Positions 44,045-53,059 of a stretch of 62,568 bases of DNA are shown one piece after another (position 1 is the stretch's first letter; each line of letters starts with the position of its first letter). The stretch lies in NCBI GenBank assembly GCA_902774025.1, contig CACYGY010000014.1, positions 1-62,568 of the forward strand, read 5' to 3'. The DNA is from an uncultured Eubacteriales bacterium (lineage in GTDB: Bacteria > Bacillota > Clostridia > Christensenellales > Aristaeellaceae). A program made the position numbers and the translations under genes. A model generated the notes under the pieces. It was not told the DNA's origin. It made no database searches and saw only the letters and a program-made list of their open reading frames with translations.

Positions 44045-45640
44045 TCAGTTTTTGTAGGTGGCATCGATCTGGCGCTGGAGTTCGGCGGTGACTTCGTCAG
44101 AGCCGGCAGCCCGCAGAGCGGCCTGGAATTCCGCCACGATCTCTTCCGCATCCTCGAACTGGCCGTAGCAGATGAGCTTCATGTAGCGGGTATAGGTCTC
44201 GTTGACCTGGTTGATGTAGGACTGCACATTGGTGTTGTCGAACACGAAGGCTTCGTAGGGATACATGACGGCTTCCGCTTCATACTTGTCGTACAGAGCG
44301 TTGATGGCGTCCCAGTTCATCGCGGCGCTGGGGATCTCCAGGTCGTCATTGCGGCCCCACCACCAGTTGGTGGAGATGCCGTCCTTATCGCTGCTGAAGG
44401 AGTCGGGAGTGAACCGATAGCCTTCTTCATTGATGTCATAGCTGCGGCCCTTGATGCCGTAGTTGAACAGATCATAGCAGTCCCGGTCGTTCCGCAGCAG
44501 GTCATAGACCATCAGGGTGCGCTCAGGATTCTTGGAGGCGGCGGAAACGGCGGCCACACCATGGGTCACCAGATCGCGGCACACATAGCCGGCAGGCTCG
44601 GTCCAGTAGAAGAAGCCCACGTCGGCATCCTCGTCGGTGAGGTACATGGTGTTCTGGGTGTCAGCCTTGGGGGAAACCAGGCCGGTCCAGGTCTGGGTGT
44701 GATGCTGTTCCAGACCCACCTTGCCCTGACGGAATTCCACGCGGTTGTCGGCACCGGTGTTGGACAGAACATCCGTGGGCCACACGCCGATCTCGTCCCA
44801 TTCCTTCATCAGCTTGGCATAGGCCACCAGAAGGTCGGTCTCGTCCAGGAAGATGTTGTTGATGGTGTAGGGATCATCCAGATAGCCGCCCCACAGGGCG
44901 CCGGAGGCGATACCGTCAATGCTGCGCCACTTCCTGAAGGAAGAAATGTAGCCGCTGGCGGGATACGCAGTGCCGTCGGAATCCCACACGGCCAGCAGAT
45001 CCTTGCCGTAGGTTTCCTTGACGTACTTCACATAGACGGTGAGGTCATCCCAGTTGTGCACGCCGTCCTGCAGGCCGGCTTCCTTTGCCCAGTCCAGACG
45101 ATAGGCCCAGCCGTGGTTGGTCCACTGGGAATAATGATCCTCGGGGATGAAGTAGATGTTGCCCTCATAGGTGCAGACAGCCCAGTGTTCGGCGGGAACG
45201 GTGGCGAAGGTGACGGGCGCATACTTGGCCAGCATTTCCTCGCTCAGTTCCAGGAAACCGCCGCGCTTGGCGTTGGGCCACGCATCCAGCCAGTCGGTGG
45301 AAGAACCGATCAGGTCGATGGAGCCGTCCATGGAAGCGATTCTCAGATTGTAGTTGGCCAGATAATCCGTCCAGGAAATCCAGACGATGTTGATCTCGGC
45401 ATTGGCCTTTTCGGTGAGAATCTTGTTGAGCATCTCCAGCATTTCCGGATTGGCACCGGTGGTGGGAGCGTCGCCGGTGGTCATGTAGTTGATCACCACA
45501 TGTTCGGAAGTGTCCACATCGGCCCAGGTCTTGGCCCAGACGTCAGCAGCGTTCGCCACGGAAATCTCTTCGGCGAAGGACACTGCGCTGATGCCCAGAA
45601 CCATGGCCACAGCCAGAACCAGAGCAAGGAACTTTTTCAT
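44045..45640 (-). CDS. Sugar ABC transporter solute-binding protein, LplA-like
   Basis: A 531-residue exported binding protein of the large LplA/YtcQ type that delivers oligosaccharides to LplB/LplC permeases. The signal peptide ends near SFA-EE (residue 24), and no lipobox cysteine follows. For a single-membrane bacterium that is odd, because such proteins are usually lipid-anchored. The ATG at 45640 follows AAGGAGG. It is the last gene of the permease operon, separated by a 62-bp gap holding a hairpin. No ATPase gene accompanies it, and these systems often share a common MsmX-like ATPase. Confidence 0.87.
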   Translation of the reverse strand: MKKFLALVLAVAMVLGISAVSFAEEISVANAADVWAKTWADVDTSEHVVINYMTTGDAPTTGANPEMLEMLNKILTEKANAEINIVWISWTDYLANYNLRIASMDGSIDLIGSSTDWLDAWPNAKRGGFLELSEEMLAKYAPVTFATVPAEHWAVCTYEGNIYFIPEDHYSQWTNHGWAYRLDWAKEAGLQDGVHNWDDLTVYVKYVKETYGKDLLAVWDSDGTAYPASGYISSFRKWRSIDGIASGALWGGYLDDPYTINNIFLDETDLLVAYAKLMKEWDEIGVWPTDVLSNTGADNRVEFRQGKVGLEQHHTQTWTGLVSPKADTQNTMYLTDEDADVGFFYWTEPAGYVCRDLVTHGVAAVSAASKNPERTLMVYDLLRNDRDCYDLFNYGIKGRSYDINEEGYRFTPDSFSSDKDGISTNWWWGRNDDLEIPSAAMNWDAINALYDKYEAEAVMYPYEAFVFDNTNVQSYINQVNETYTRYMKLICYGQFEDAEEIVAEFQAALRAAGSDEVTAELQRQIDATYKN

Positions 45641-45671
45641 AATGAAGCCTCCTTGATAAAAATATGTCCGG

Positions 45672-45686
45672 CCCGCGCAAAGCGGG
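45672..45686 (-). other. Hairpin between the permease and binding-protein genes
   Basis: CCCGC and GCGGG flank a five-base loop, followed by a short T-rich stretch on the minus strand. It could act as an attenuator or RNA-processing site that sets unequal expression. Confidence 0.4.
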
Positions 45687-45702
45687 AGGGAACCGAGGGT
45701 TT

Positions 45703-46623
45703 TTATCCCTTGACGGCGCCGACGGTGATGCCGCCGATGAAATAGCGCTGCACAAAGGGATAGAGGAAGATGATGGGGCCGGTGGTCATCATGGCCGTGG
45801 CCATCTTCAGGGATTCGGAGGGAAGATTGCTGACATTGACGTACTGGGCGGCCACGGAGTTCTTCAGGGCAGCGGCCTCGTTGACGATCTTGTACAGCCG
45901 GTACTGCAGAGGCAGCACGCTCATGTTCTGCAGGAACAGGGAGGACTGGTACCATTCGTTCCAGTAGCCCAGAGCCAGGAACAGACCTACGGTGGCCAGG
46001 CCCGGCTTCAGCATGGGCAGAATGATGGACAGGAAAATCCGGAAATCCCCGGCGCCGTCAATCTTGCCCGACTCGGTGAGCTCATGGGGAATGGACTTGG
46101 CGAAATTCTTCATCAGGATGATCAGCCAGGAGGAGACCATCAGGGGGAGAAGCACCGCCCAGTAGGTGTTGTTGAGATGGTAGGTCTGGGTCATGAGGAG
46201 ATAATAAGGCGCCAGACCAGCCTGGAACAGGGAGGTGAAGTAGATGAAGAAGGAAATGGCGTTGCGGAAGGGAAAATCCCGGCGCTGCAGGGCGTAACCC
46301 GTCATGGCGCAGATGAAAAGGCCGATGAGGGTGCCCACCACCGTCAGAACAACGGTCAGGCCGTAGGAAGCCCAGATGGTCCCGCCCTTGATCACCAGAT
46401 CATAGGCAGCGACGGTGGGGGAGCGGGGAAAGAGGGTCACGCCATAGGAAATGATGTTCTCTTCCGTCTCAAAGGAAGTGCCCAGAATGACCAGAAAGGG
46501 GAAGATGCTGATGAGGGCCATGAAGGTGATCAGGACATATCCGATGCCGCGGATGACATAGTCTGAGGTCGTCAGCTTGATTTTTGCGGAGACATCCATC
46601 ATGTCGTCATTGTTCTTTGCCAT
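45703..46623 (-). CDS. Sugar ABC transporter permease, LplC/YtcP-like
   Basis: This 306-residue membrane protein has six predicted helices and the cytoplasmic EAA loop (ESGKIDGAGDFRIF) that contacts the ATPase. It resembles LplC/YtcP permeases. The ATG follows GGAGG at six bases. It is 12 bp downstream of the partner permease. Confidence 0.93.
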   Translation of the reverse strand: MAKNNDDMMDVSAKIKLTTSDYVIRGIGYVLITFMALISIFPFLVILGTSFETEENIISYGVTLFPRSPTVAAYDLVIKGGTIWASYGLTVVLTVVGTLIGLFICAMTGYALQRRDFPFRNAISFFIYFTSLFQAGLAPYYLLMTQTYHLNNTYWAVLLPLMVSSWLIILMKNFAKSIPHELTESGKIDGAGDFRIFLSIILPMLKPGLATVGLFLALGYWNEWYQSSLFLQNMSVLPLQYRLYKIVNEAAALKNSVAAQYVNVSNLPSESLKMATAMMTTGPIIFLYPFVQRYFIGGITVGAVKG

Positions 46624-46635
46624 ATTGCACCTCCA

Positions 46636-47586
46636 TCAGAACAGGGAGTAGTCAGGCTCCAGTTTCTTCACCACGCCATTGACGGCGAGCACCAGAACAA
46701 ATCCGATGAGGGACTGATACAGGCCCACCGCGGATGCCGTGGAGAAGTTGAAGTCTGAGACGGTTGCACGATAGACGAACATTTCGATGATGTCCACCTT
46801 CTGGTACAGGATGGGATTGCGGCCCACCAGGTTCCAGAACAGGCCGAAATCGCCTTTAACGATGCCGCCCAGGGCGAAGAGCAGAAGAATGACGATGGTG
46901 GGACGCAGAGAGGGCAGGATAATATAGCGGATCTTCTGCCAGCCGTTGGCGCCGTCGATCATGGAAGCTTCAATGACCTCCTGGTCAATGCCCATGATGG
47001 CGGCGAAATAGACCACGGAATTGTATCCCGTCTTCTGCCACAGATGGACCATGACGATGATGAAGGGCCAGGGATCGCCATTCTTGTACAGACGCAGAGG
47101 CGCGGCCCCCATCTGCGTGAGAACGGAGTTCAGGAAGCCGGTGTCGGAGTTGAGGAGGGAGTAGACCAGAAGACCCACCAGCACCTGGGAGATGAAGTAG
47201 GGCAGGAACATCATGGTCTGGGAGACCTTCCGGAACATCTTGGACTGGATTTCCTTGAGCAGGATGGCCACCACCACGGCCACCAGATTGTCCAGGAGGA
47301 TAAAGGCCAGGTTGAAGAGGATGGTGTTGCTGGTGAGCATCCAGAGCTTGCCGGAGTTGGCTACAAACTCAAAATTCTTCAGGCCCACAAACTGGCTGCC
47401 GAAGATGCCCAGGCGGTAGTTGTAGTTGACAAAGGCCACATAGATACCGGGCAGCGGGGCATAACTGAAGGCAATGAAATAGACAATGGCGGGCAGACAC
47501 ATGAGCAGAAGGACTCTGGAATTCCAGAATTTTCTGCCGAATGTCGTTTTGCGCCCTGGAAGAGCCGGATTGATCACCTTTGACAT
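46636..47586 (-). CDS. Sugar ABC transporter permease, LplB-like
   Basis: This 316-residue permease has six predicted helices and an EAA loop (EASMIDGANGWQKI). It resembles LplB of Bacillus. The ATG at 47586 follows GGGAGG. It is the first gene of the transporter operon with a leader of about 115 nt. Its substrate is probably the oligosaccharide cut by the convergent GH50-like and GH2 enzymes. Confidence 0.93.
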   Translation of the reverse strand: MSKVINPALPGRKTTFGRKFWNSRVLLLMCLPAIVYFIAFSYAPLPGIYVAFVNYNYRLGIFGSQFVGLKNFEFVANSGKLWMLTSNTILFNLAFILLDNLVAVVVAILLKEIQSKMFRKVSQTMMFLPYFISQVLVGLLVYSLLNSDTGFLNSVLTQMGAAPLRLYKNGDPWPFIIVMVHLWQKTGYNSVVYFAAIMGIDQEVIEASMIDGANGWQKIRYIILPSLRPTIVILLLFALGGIVKGDFGLFWNLVGRNPILYQKVDIIEMFVYRATVSDFNFSTASAVGLYQSLIGFVLVLAVNGVVKKLEPDYSLF

Positions 47587-47707
47587 AATTCGCCTCCCGA
47601 GCATGTTTTTCTGATCGAAGGGACCGGGAATCAGGCCTTCCCGGATGCCGTGGAAAGCCGGACGTGTAATGATATCCCATTGATAATCCGGTCAGATTGA
47701 CAGGGAA

Positions 47708-47735
47708 AGTATACAAGATTATGACGGGATGTCAA
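47708..47735 (-). promoter_or_regulatory. Promoter of the sugar transporter operon
   Basis: On the minus strand a perfect TTGACA (47735-47730), a 16-bp spacer and TATACT (47713-47708). Confidence 0.75.
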
Positions 47736-47761
47736 TGGAGTATATGGAACGGATTTATCAC

Positions 47762-47787
47762 AGAAAGCCGGAACCAAGTGTTCCGGC
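47762..47787 (-). terminator. Terminator of the two-component/lipoprotein operon
   Basis: GCCGGAA (47767-47773) pairs with TTCCGGC (47781-47787), followed on the minus strand by TTTCTG. It lies just past the pseudoprotease stop. Confidence 0.55.
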
Positions 47788-47795
47788 GGGTTGGA

Positions 47796-48959
47796 TCATC
47801 GGAGAATGGACTCCAGAGTGGCCAGGGTTACTTCCATGTCCAGGTATGTCCCGTCTTCCAGCCCGGATAGGTTGTCCGCCTGCAGAAGGCCTTTCACCCG
47901 GTAGACACGGACGCTGACGGTTTCCCCGGCCTTTCTTCCCAGAATGGCTGTCTGCAGATCTCCGTCGCTGCGGATGATCTGATCCCCGATCTGGACAATA
48001 ATGTCCCCGTTCTGCATGCCGGCCCTGTCCGCGGGGGAATTCCTTTCCACCTCCGTGACCAGGGCACCGGAGGGCAGAAGTCCCGTAATGGTCACGGCCG
48101 GGGAGAGGACGGTGATTCTCACCCCCATCCGGGGCCTGCCGGAGAGCAGATCCGCGGAAGCGGACACGGTGCGGTTTTCCTCCCGGGCGAGGGAGCGGAC
48201 GGGTTTTTCGCTGAGAACGGACCGGATCATGGGCATGGCCTCGGAAACGGGGATGAAGAATCCCATGCCCTCATAGCCCTGCAGGGGACCGGCGGGAATA
48301 CCCAGAAGATCGCCCTGAGGGGAAAAGAGAGCGCCGGAGGCCGCATCGGACCAGGGGCCGAGGATCAGTTTCCGCGTGATCCGGGCTTTCAGTCCGTAGA
48401 TGTCATAGGTGGGGAGGGAAAGCTCCAGGGTACCGGAGAGGACGCCCGCATCCAGAAGGATCGGATGATTCCGGGAGGCGGGCGGGAAGACATAAAGGGC
48501 CCAGTCACCGGCCCCGGGCACAGAATCGTCAAGGGGCGCGGGGGAAAGGGATGCGTCTTTCACATAGAGGACTGCCAGGTCCAGCGCCTCGTCCCTTGCC
48601 ACGGTCACCGCCGTGAGGACGGTGTCCGATTCCTGCGATGGGATCACAGTCTCACCGCTTTCCCTGAGCAGACTCAGGCGGCACAGCACGTAGCAGTCGC
48701 CCACGGCTACGCCGGTGCCGCGGAAGGTGAGGGTATCCCCCACTTCCTCCTTCCCCTCGGAAAAACGGATCCCGAAGTTTTCACCCCAGCTCCGGGCCTG
48801 ATCGGCGGATCCCGGGTCAGGGGTCTGTCTGCTGAAAACGGACACAAGGGAGGCTCTGTTGTCCTCCGCGCGGGGGAAGGCGGGCAGGCTTTCCGAAGCG
48901 GCGGGCATGAAGGGAAGCAGAACCAGGAGCAGGATGAAGAGAAAAAACCTGTGTTTCAT
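47796..48959 (-). CDS. HtrA-like PDZ protein with a lost catalytic histidine
   Basis: This 387-residue exported protein has the HtrA trypsin fold and one C-terminal PDZ domain. Aligned with the intact paralogue at 38295, YVLTNYHVV becomes YVLCRLSLL, so the catalytic His is Ser96. The aspartate is kept (DEALDLAVLYV), and the serine is kept but its surroundings change (GISGGG to AASGAL), which spoils the oxyanion hole. It is therefore probably a non-hydrolytic binding protein. A signal peptide is present. The ATG at 48959 follows GGAGG. It closes the two-component operon, in the position that HtrC holds in the WalRK operon. Confidence 0.85.
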   Translation of the reverse strand: MKHRFFLFILLLVLLPFMPAASESLPAFPRAEDNRASLVSVFSRQTPDPGSADQARSWGENFGIRFSEGKEEVGDTLTFRGTGVAVGDCYVLCRLSLLRESGETVIPSQESDTVLTAVTVARDEALDLAVLYVKDASLSPAPLDDSVPGAGDWALYVFPPASRNHPILLDAGVLSGTLELSLPTYDIYGLKARITRKLILGPWSDAASGALFSPQGDLLGIPAGPLQGYEGMGFFIPVSEAMPMIRSVLSEKPVRSLAREENRTVSASADLLSGRPRMGVRITVLSPAVTITGLLPSGALVTEVERNSPADRAGMQNGDIIVQIGDQIIRSDGDLQTAILGRKAGETVSVRVYRVKGLLQADNLSGLEDGTYLDMEVTLATLESILR

Positions 48960-48976
48960 GAGCACCTCCGGTCAGG

Positions 48977-50548
48977 TCAAGGGGATGCAGGCGTATCCGG
49001 ACTGTTCTCATCCCCGCCGTCCTCCGTGTCCTCTTCCTCCATTTCCTCCGTCTTCCTTCTTCCTGACCGCCGCATCAGGTCAGTCAGGTAAAAGCGGCCG
49101 ATCCGGAAATCCTCAATCCCCCAGAAGGGACCTGCGGATGTCCCGGAGGGGCAGGGGAAGAGCAGGAGGGTGACCATGGCCGGAATCATGCCCGTGAGCG
49201 CGGCAAAGAGCAGCTGCAGCGGGGTCATGGAGGAAAACAGGGCAGGCAGGGCCGGAAGCAGGCAGAGAAGTGGCAGGGGCCGGAGCCAGGAGGGAATCAG
49301 AAAGAGACAGAAGGGCAGGGCAAGGCTGAGGGCACATAAGCCCTGGGACAGGGCGGAGGCAGCGGACAGCGTTTCCGGAGGGATGACCCAGCGGAGCAGC
49401 AGGAAGGCGAAAACAGCCGTGAGCCAGGTGCATCCCATGAGGAGCAGAGTGGAGGGAAGGCGAAAAGGCTTCCCCAGGGGCAGGCGGGTCCGGAGAAACA
49501 GGATTTCTCCGCCCACAAGGGCGAAGGCACCCAGCGCCCCGGACCAGGCGGGAGGCTCCAGGAGGAGGAGCAGGAAAAGGACGGAGTTCAGGGCGAGACA
49601 GACGCGGAGAAAGCGCGCAGCTCCATGCACTCTTTCCAGGAACAGCGCGAAGGCCTCGGGCAGATCCCGGACCGGACAATCCACCTCCGCCCGGTACAGT
49701 CCTTCGGGACTGTGGCAGGGCGGTATCTCCAGTCCCATGGCCTGGACCGGGTCGTACAGGCCCTCTCCCGGCTGAGCGTAACAGACCTCAAACCCGCTGT
49801 CCTGCAGGGACTGCACGCAATCCAGCGCCTCAGGGGAAGGCACATCGGTTTCATGGAGCAGCAGGGACCCGAGAAGCGTGAGACAGGTGGGCACCCGTTC
49901 CATGGGGGCACAGGCCAGAAGGATGGCCTCCCGGGGCAGGAGCATCAGCTGATTCAGGTCCTCTGGTGTCAGGGGACGGGTTCTGCCCCCGTCCCGGATT
50001 TCCCCGCAGCAGCGGAGAAAATTCAGACGTTCCTCTCCCTGGCTGTCTTCCAGAAGGAAAAAACCCATCAGGGAATTCCCGGCGATGACCTGAGTACCCA
50101 GAGCGCCCCGCAGGTCCAGGGTACGGGGACTGGCGTACTGGCGAACGATCTTCTCTTTCCGGATATGGGCATCGGTGAGCACCTGCTCCAGAATCCGGGC
50201 ATGCCGGGACCGGTCCGCGTTGAGGCAGAGGGCGGCGGACATGAGCATGGCGTCCTGGCAGGTGCGCAGATCCGTCAGAGGGATGGGCACGGCAGGCTGG
50301 CGCAGGGTACCCGTCCAGCGCTTTCCGCCCGGGAAGATCTGATAAGGCAGCATCAGACCTCTGGGATTCAGAGCGGTCTTCAGACTCCCCCGGAATCGGA
50401 AGCCTTCCGGCTGGATCCGCCGGGAGGCGGAGAGGAAGGCGCTGCGCAGGAAAGCGGCGCTGAGCAGTCCGAAGCCCAGGGCCCGGACGGGCCCGATGGG
50501 CAGGAGGATCAGGATAAAGCCGGCGATGGGGATCAGCGTCCAGGGCAT
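48977..50548 (-). CDS. Multi-pass membrane protein with a large cytoplasmic domain
   Basis: This 523-residue protein has one or two N-terminal membrane helices, a soluble domain of about 290 residues, and five or six C-terminal helices, then an acidic tail (EEMEEEDTEDGGDE). The soluble part faintly resembles a P-type ATPase P-domain (LLGSLLLHETDVPSPEALDC, then a helix bundle), but there is no DKTG, TGES or GDG motif. I do not assign a family. The ATG at 50548 lies five bases after the upstream stop, with GGGGGTGATC as ribosome site. It is embedded in the operon between the lipoproteins and the pseudoprotease. Confidence 0.7.
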   Translation of the reverse strand: MPWTLIPIAGFILILLPIGPVRALGFGLLSAAFLRSAFLSASRRIQPEGFRFRGSLKTALNPRGLMLPYQIFPGGKRWTGTLRQPAVPIPLTDLRTCQDAMLMSAALCLNADRSRHARILEQVLTDAHIRKEKIVRQYASPRTLDLRGALGTQVIAGNSLMGFFLLEDSQGEERLNFLRCCGEIRDGGRTRPLTPEDLNQLMLLPREAILLACAPMERVPTCLTLLGSLLLHETDVPSPEALDCVQSLQDSGFEVCYAQPGEGLYDPVQAMGLEIPPCHSPEGLYRAEVDCPVRDLPEAFALFLERVHGAARFLRVCLALNSVLFLLLLLEPPAWSGALGAFALVGGEILFLRTRLPLGKPFRLPSTLLLMGCTWLTAVFAFLLLRWVIPPETLSAASALSQGLCALSLALPFCLFLIPSWLRPLPLLCLLPALPALFSSMTPLQLLFAALTGMIPAMVTLLLFPCPSGTSAGPFWGIEDFRIGRFYLTDLMRRSGRRKTEEMEEEDTEDGGDENSPDTPASP

Positions 50549-50552
50549 GGGA

Positions 50553-52079
50553 TCACCCCCGATGGTTGTCCAGAAGAATGGTGTTGACCATGAATTCCCC
50601 TCCGAAGAAGAGATCGGTGCCCAGGTCAGACTCCACCCTGCTGTCAAAGAAGAAGCGGAGTCGGCGCATTCCGTAGGCATTGCAGAAGGTGTTGATCAGG
50701 GCGTAGCAGCAAAGCTGCTGATCCTGAAAGGAAAGACGCCGGATCAGGGCAGCGGCGTGGGCGCTGAGGTTGAGGAGAATGGTGTCCCCCTCCAGGGCAA
50801 TGCCCACCAGATCGCTTTCCATGAAGCCGTCGGGAACGGCGGAGCGCCAGGTGTCCTCCTGACCCAGAGGCGGCTGAGACAGGGTGCGAAGCAGGAAACC
50901 CGGGTCCTGAATCCGGTCCTGGGCCGCCGTGATGGACAGATTATGAAGGCGAGCACCGTCGGTGACGCAGATCCGGGCCCGGGAGAGAATCCGGGTCTGG
51001 AAGAGACGGCGCCGCAGAAGCCCGTTTTCCAGGGTCATGACCCCGGCGTCCTCCGAGCGCAGGGAAGTGATCGGGGTGTCCCCTGAATAGATGCGCAGGG
51101 CTGAGACAGCCGGGAGAAAGGTGGTGAGGCTCATGACCATGGAGCCCACAAGGCCGACCGGGTCCAGGTTCTGAAATTCCATGCGGCTGATGAACTCCGG
51201 TACGAAATACAGGGTCAGAAGCCGGCCGCCCCCCGCAAGCTCCGTCACTTCCGGGGCCTGGGTCAGCAGGGAGGAAAGGTCCGGCATCTGAGCCATGCCG
51301 GTGAGATACTGGGGGCCTGAGGACAGGGCCGTGAGAATCCCCCGGGCCATCTGGGGCAGGGACTGGCCGGCAAAGGTGAGGCTGCGCACCTCCGGAAGCA
51401 GCCCGCTCTTCCCCGCCAGGGGGAAGTACAGGGTGGCGGAGGTCGTCAGGGGCATGTCCGCGGGGGTGGTGCCCAGAGGCGTTTTCCGGGCGTTCATCTG
51501 GTCCCACAGAGTGGTGAGATCCACGCCGGGATGGGCGCTGACACTGCCCAGGGGCAGATTGTCCGTGAGATCCAGCCCGAGAGGCCGTTCATTCACCAGA
51601 AGATTCACCACGCTGACATCCGTGCACTGGGAAAGGGTGGAGACCAGGGAAAGAGCCAGGATATAGAGCTCCTCCGCCTCCAGGGAGACGGCGGAACTGT
51701 CCAGGTTCACCGTGCATACCTGCCCGCTGTGCTCCACGGGGGTGCGGCCGCTGAGGTGCAGGGGGACGCTGCTGAGGCTCCGGACCTGGTCATCCCCGGG
51801 ATAGCTGAGAAGGGCCTGAATCACGGAGGTGCAGGGATCCTCCTGGGCGTCCGTCTCCAGATGCGTCACAACGCTCAGCAGTTTCTCACCGTCCAGGGAA
51901 GGGAGGGACAGGGCCAGCACGGACTCCCTTACCAGGCCCGACCGGTCTTCGGGAGCCGCCCCGAAGGCGCCCGGGGGCGGCAGGGTGGCCGTGGAGGAGG
52001 GGCCGGAAGAGAGGGTGGAGGAACAGGAAGTCAGGAAAAGCAGGGATGCAAGAGCCAGGCACAGGAACTTCTTTTTCAT
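50553..52079 (-). CDS. Large lipoprotein, second GerMN-like protein
   Basis: A 508-residue lipoprotein with a clear lipobox (LFLTSC near residue 18). A first half around TPVEHSGQVCTVNLDSSAVSLEAEELYILALSLVSTLSQ resembles a GerMN domain, and the second half (LEGDTILLNLSAHAAALIRRLSFQDQQLCCYALIN) looks like a second copy. GerMN domains occur in spore germination protein GerM and in LpqB of Actinobacteria. It overlaps its upstream neighbour by ATGA, so the genes are coupled. An accessory to the membrane kinase is likely. Confidence 0.78.
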   Translation of the reverse strand: MKKKFLCLALASLLFLTSCSSTLSSGPSSTATLPPPGAFGAAPEDRSGLVRESVLALSLPSLDGEKLLSVVTHLETDAQEDPCTSVIQALLSYPGDDQVRSLSSVPLHLSGRTPVEHSGQVCTVNLDSSAVSLEAEELYILALSLVSTLSQCTDVSVVNLLVNERPLGLDLTDNLPLGSVSAHPGVDLTTLWDQMNARKTPLGTTPADMPLTTSATLYFPLAGKSGLLPEVRSLTFAGQSLPQMARGILTALSSGPQYLTGMAQMPDLSSLLTQAPEVTELAGGGRLLTLYFVPEFISRMEFQNLDPVGLVGSMVMSLTTFLPAVSALRIYSGDTPITSLRSEDAGVMTLENGLLRRRLFQTRILSRARICVTDGARLHNLSITAAQDRIQDPGFLLRTLSQPPLGQEDTWRSAVPDGFMESDLVGIALEGDTILLNLSAHAAALIRRLSFQDQQLCCYALINTFCNAYGMRRLRFFFDSRVESDLGTDLFFGGEFMVNTILLDNHRG

Positions 52080-53059
52080 AGCCAGTCCTCCAGCCAGCCC
52101 AGCAGCTGGGTCATGCTGATTTTCCAAAGTCCCCCCGACCGGCTGAGACGCAGGGTGCAGGTCCGGGGCGACAGGGTCTGCGAGCCGGAGAGGAGACGGG
52201 GATGGATCGCGAAGGTGGCATTCAGCCCGTCCAGGGAGATGGAGGGGGCGGAGAACGACCATTCCAGAAGCTGGGGATAGTTCTGCATCCGGGCCACGAA
52301 GTCCGGATAACCGCTCCGTTCAAGCCCCGTCGCCGGATCCGTTTCCATAAGGGTATCGTAGAGATTCTGCCAGTCCCGCAGTTTCCAGAAATTCAGAATC
52401 CTTTCCAGGGCCCGCTGGGTCGTGAGCAGATGCGTGTCATCCCTGGACATGGGACCCGCCAGGTCCGTGCCTTCCGTTTCCAGAAAATAGCGCTGGGGCA
52501 GGCGGAGACTGCTGACCATACTGTTTTTCTGTTCCACCAGAATCTGTACCCGGTCCACATCGCAGTTCTCCGTGACGGTGAGCACCAGGGATTCCATGCA
52601 CAGCCTGCGCCGCAGCAGAGCCTCCTGGGAGGTGGCGGCGGGCCGGGGCTCGTCCGGATAGGCACTGAGAATTTCCTGACTCAGGGTGACAAAGAGAGTC
52701 CGTCCGGACAGGGAGGTGGACAGAACCCGGGTTCCCTCGGGGAAAAGTCCCGTGAGGCGGGGTGAATTGGAGGCGGGCCCCCCGATGAGGGCCTGCAGCA
52801 GGGCGGTCTCATAGGACTGAACCGGAGTGCGCTGCAGGACCCGGTATTCCGGAACCAGCCAGGGCTCTCCCTCCAGACGGAAGAACAGGGCGGAGGAGCG
52901 GGTGTCACTCCTTTCCTCCGCCTCCAGTGCCTGAGGAAAAACGGAGGCGGTTCCGGGAACGGGGGTGCTCAGGGCACCGGTGGGCAGCATGGTCATGCCG
53001 CTGCAGGCGGTGAGGAGCAGAAGGGACAGAAGACAGACCAGAAGGCACAGCACTTTCAT
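52076..53059 (-). CDS. GerMN-domain lipoprotein (LpqB/GerM-like)
   Basis: A 327-residue lipoprotein with lipobox LLLTAC. The GerMN domain is recognisable at about residues 80-190: ETALLQALIGGPASNSPRLTGLFPEGTRVLSTSLSGRTLFVTLS. In Actinobacteria LpqB binds the outer domain of the MtrB kinase, and a similar role here would fit the position right after the kinase gene. The ATG overlaps the kinase stop (ATGA), and its own stop overlaps the next start. Confidence 0.82.
   Translation of the reverse strand: MKVLCLLVCLLSLLLLTACSGMTMLPTGALSTPVPGTASVFPQALEAEERSDTRSSALFFRLEGEPWLVPEYRVLQRTPVQSYETALLQALIGGPASNSPRLTGLFPEGTRVLSTSLSGRTLFVTLSQEILSAYPDEPRPAATSQEALLRRRLCMESLVLTVTENCDVDRVQILVEQKNSMVSSLRLPQRYFLETEGTDLAGPMSRDDTHLLTTQRALERILNFWKLRDWQNLYDTLMETDPATGLERSGYPDFVARMQNYPQLLEWSFSAPSISLDGLNATFAIHPRLLSGSQTLSPRTCTLRLSRSGGLWKISMTQLLGWLEDWL

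Noticed and set aside
50553..53059. GerMN lipoproteins as sporulation genes
   Set aside because: No other spore gene is near, and their operon holds a two-component system; the domain also occurs in non-spore proteins such as LpqB.
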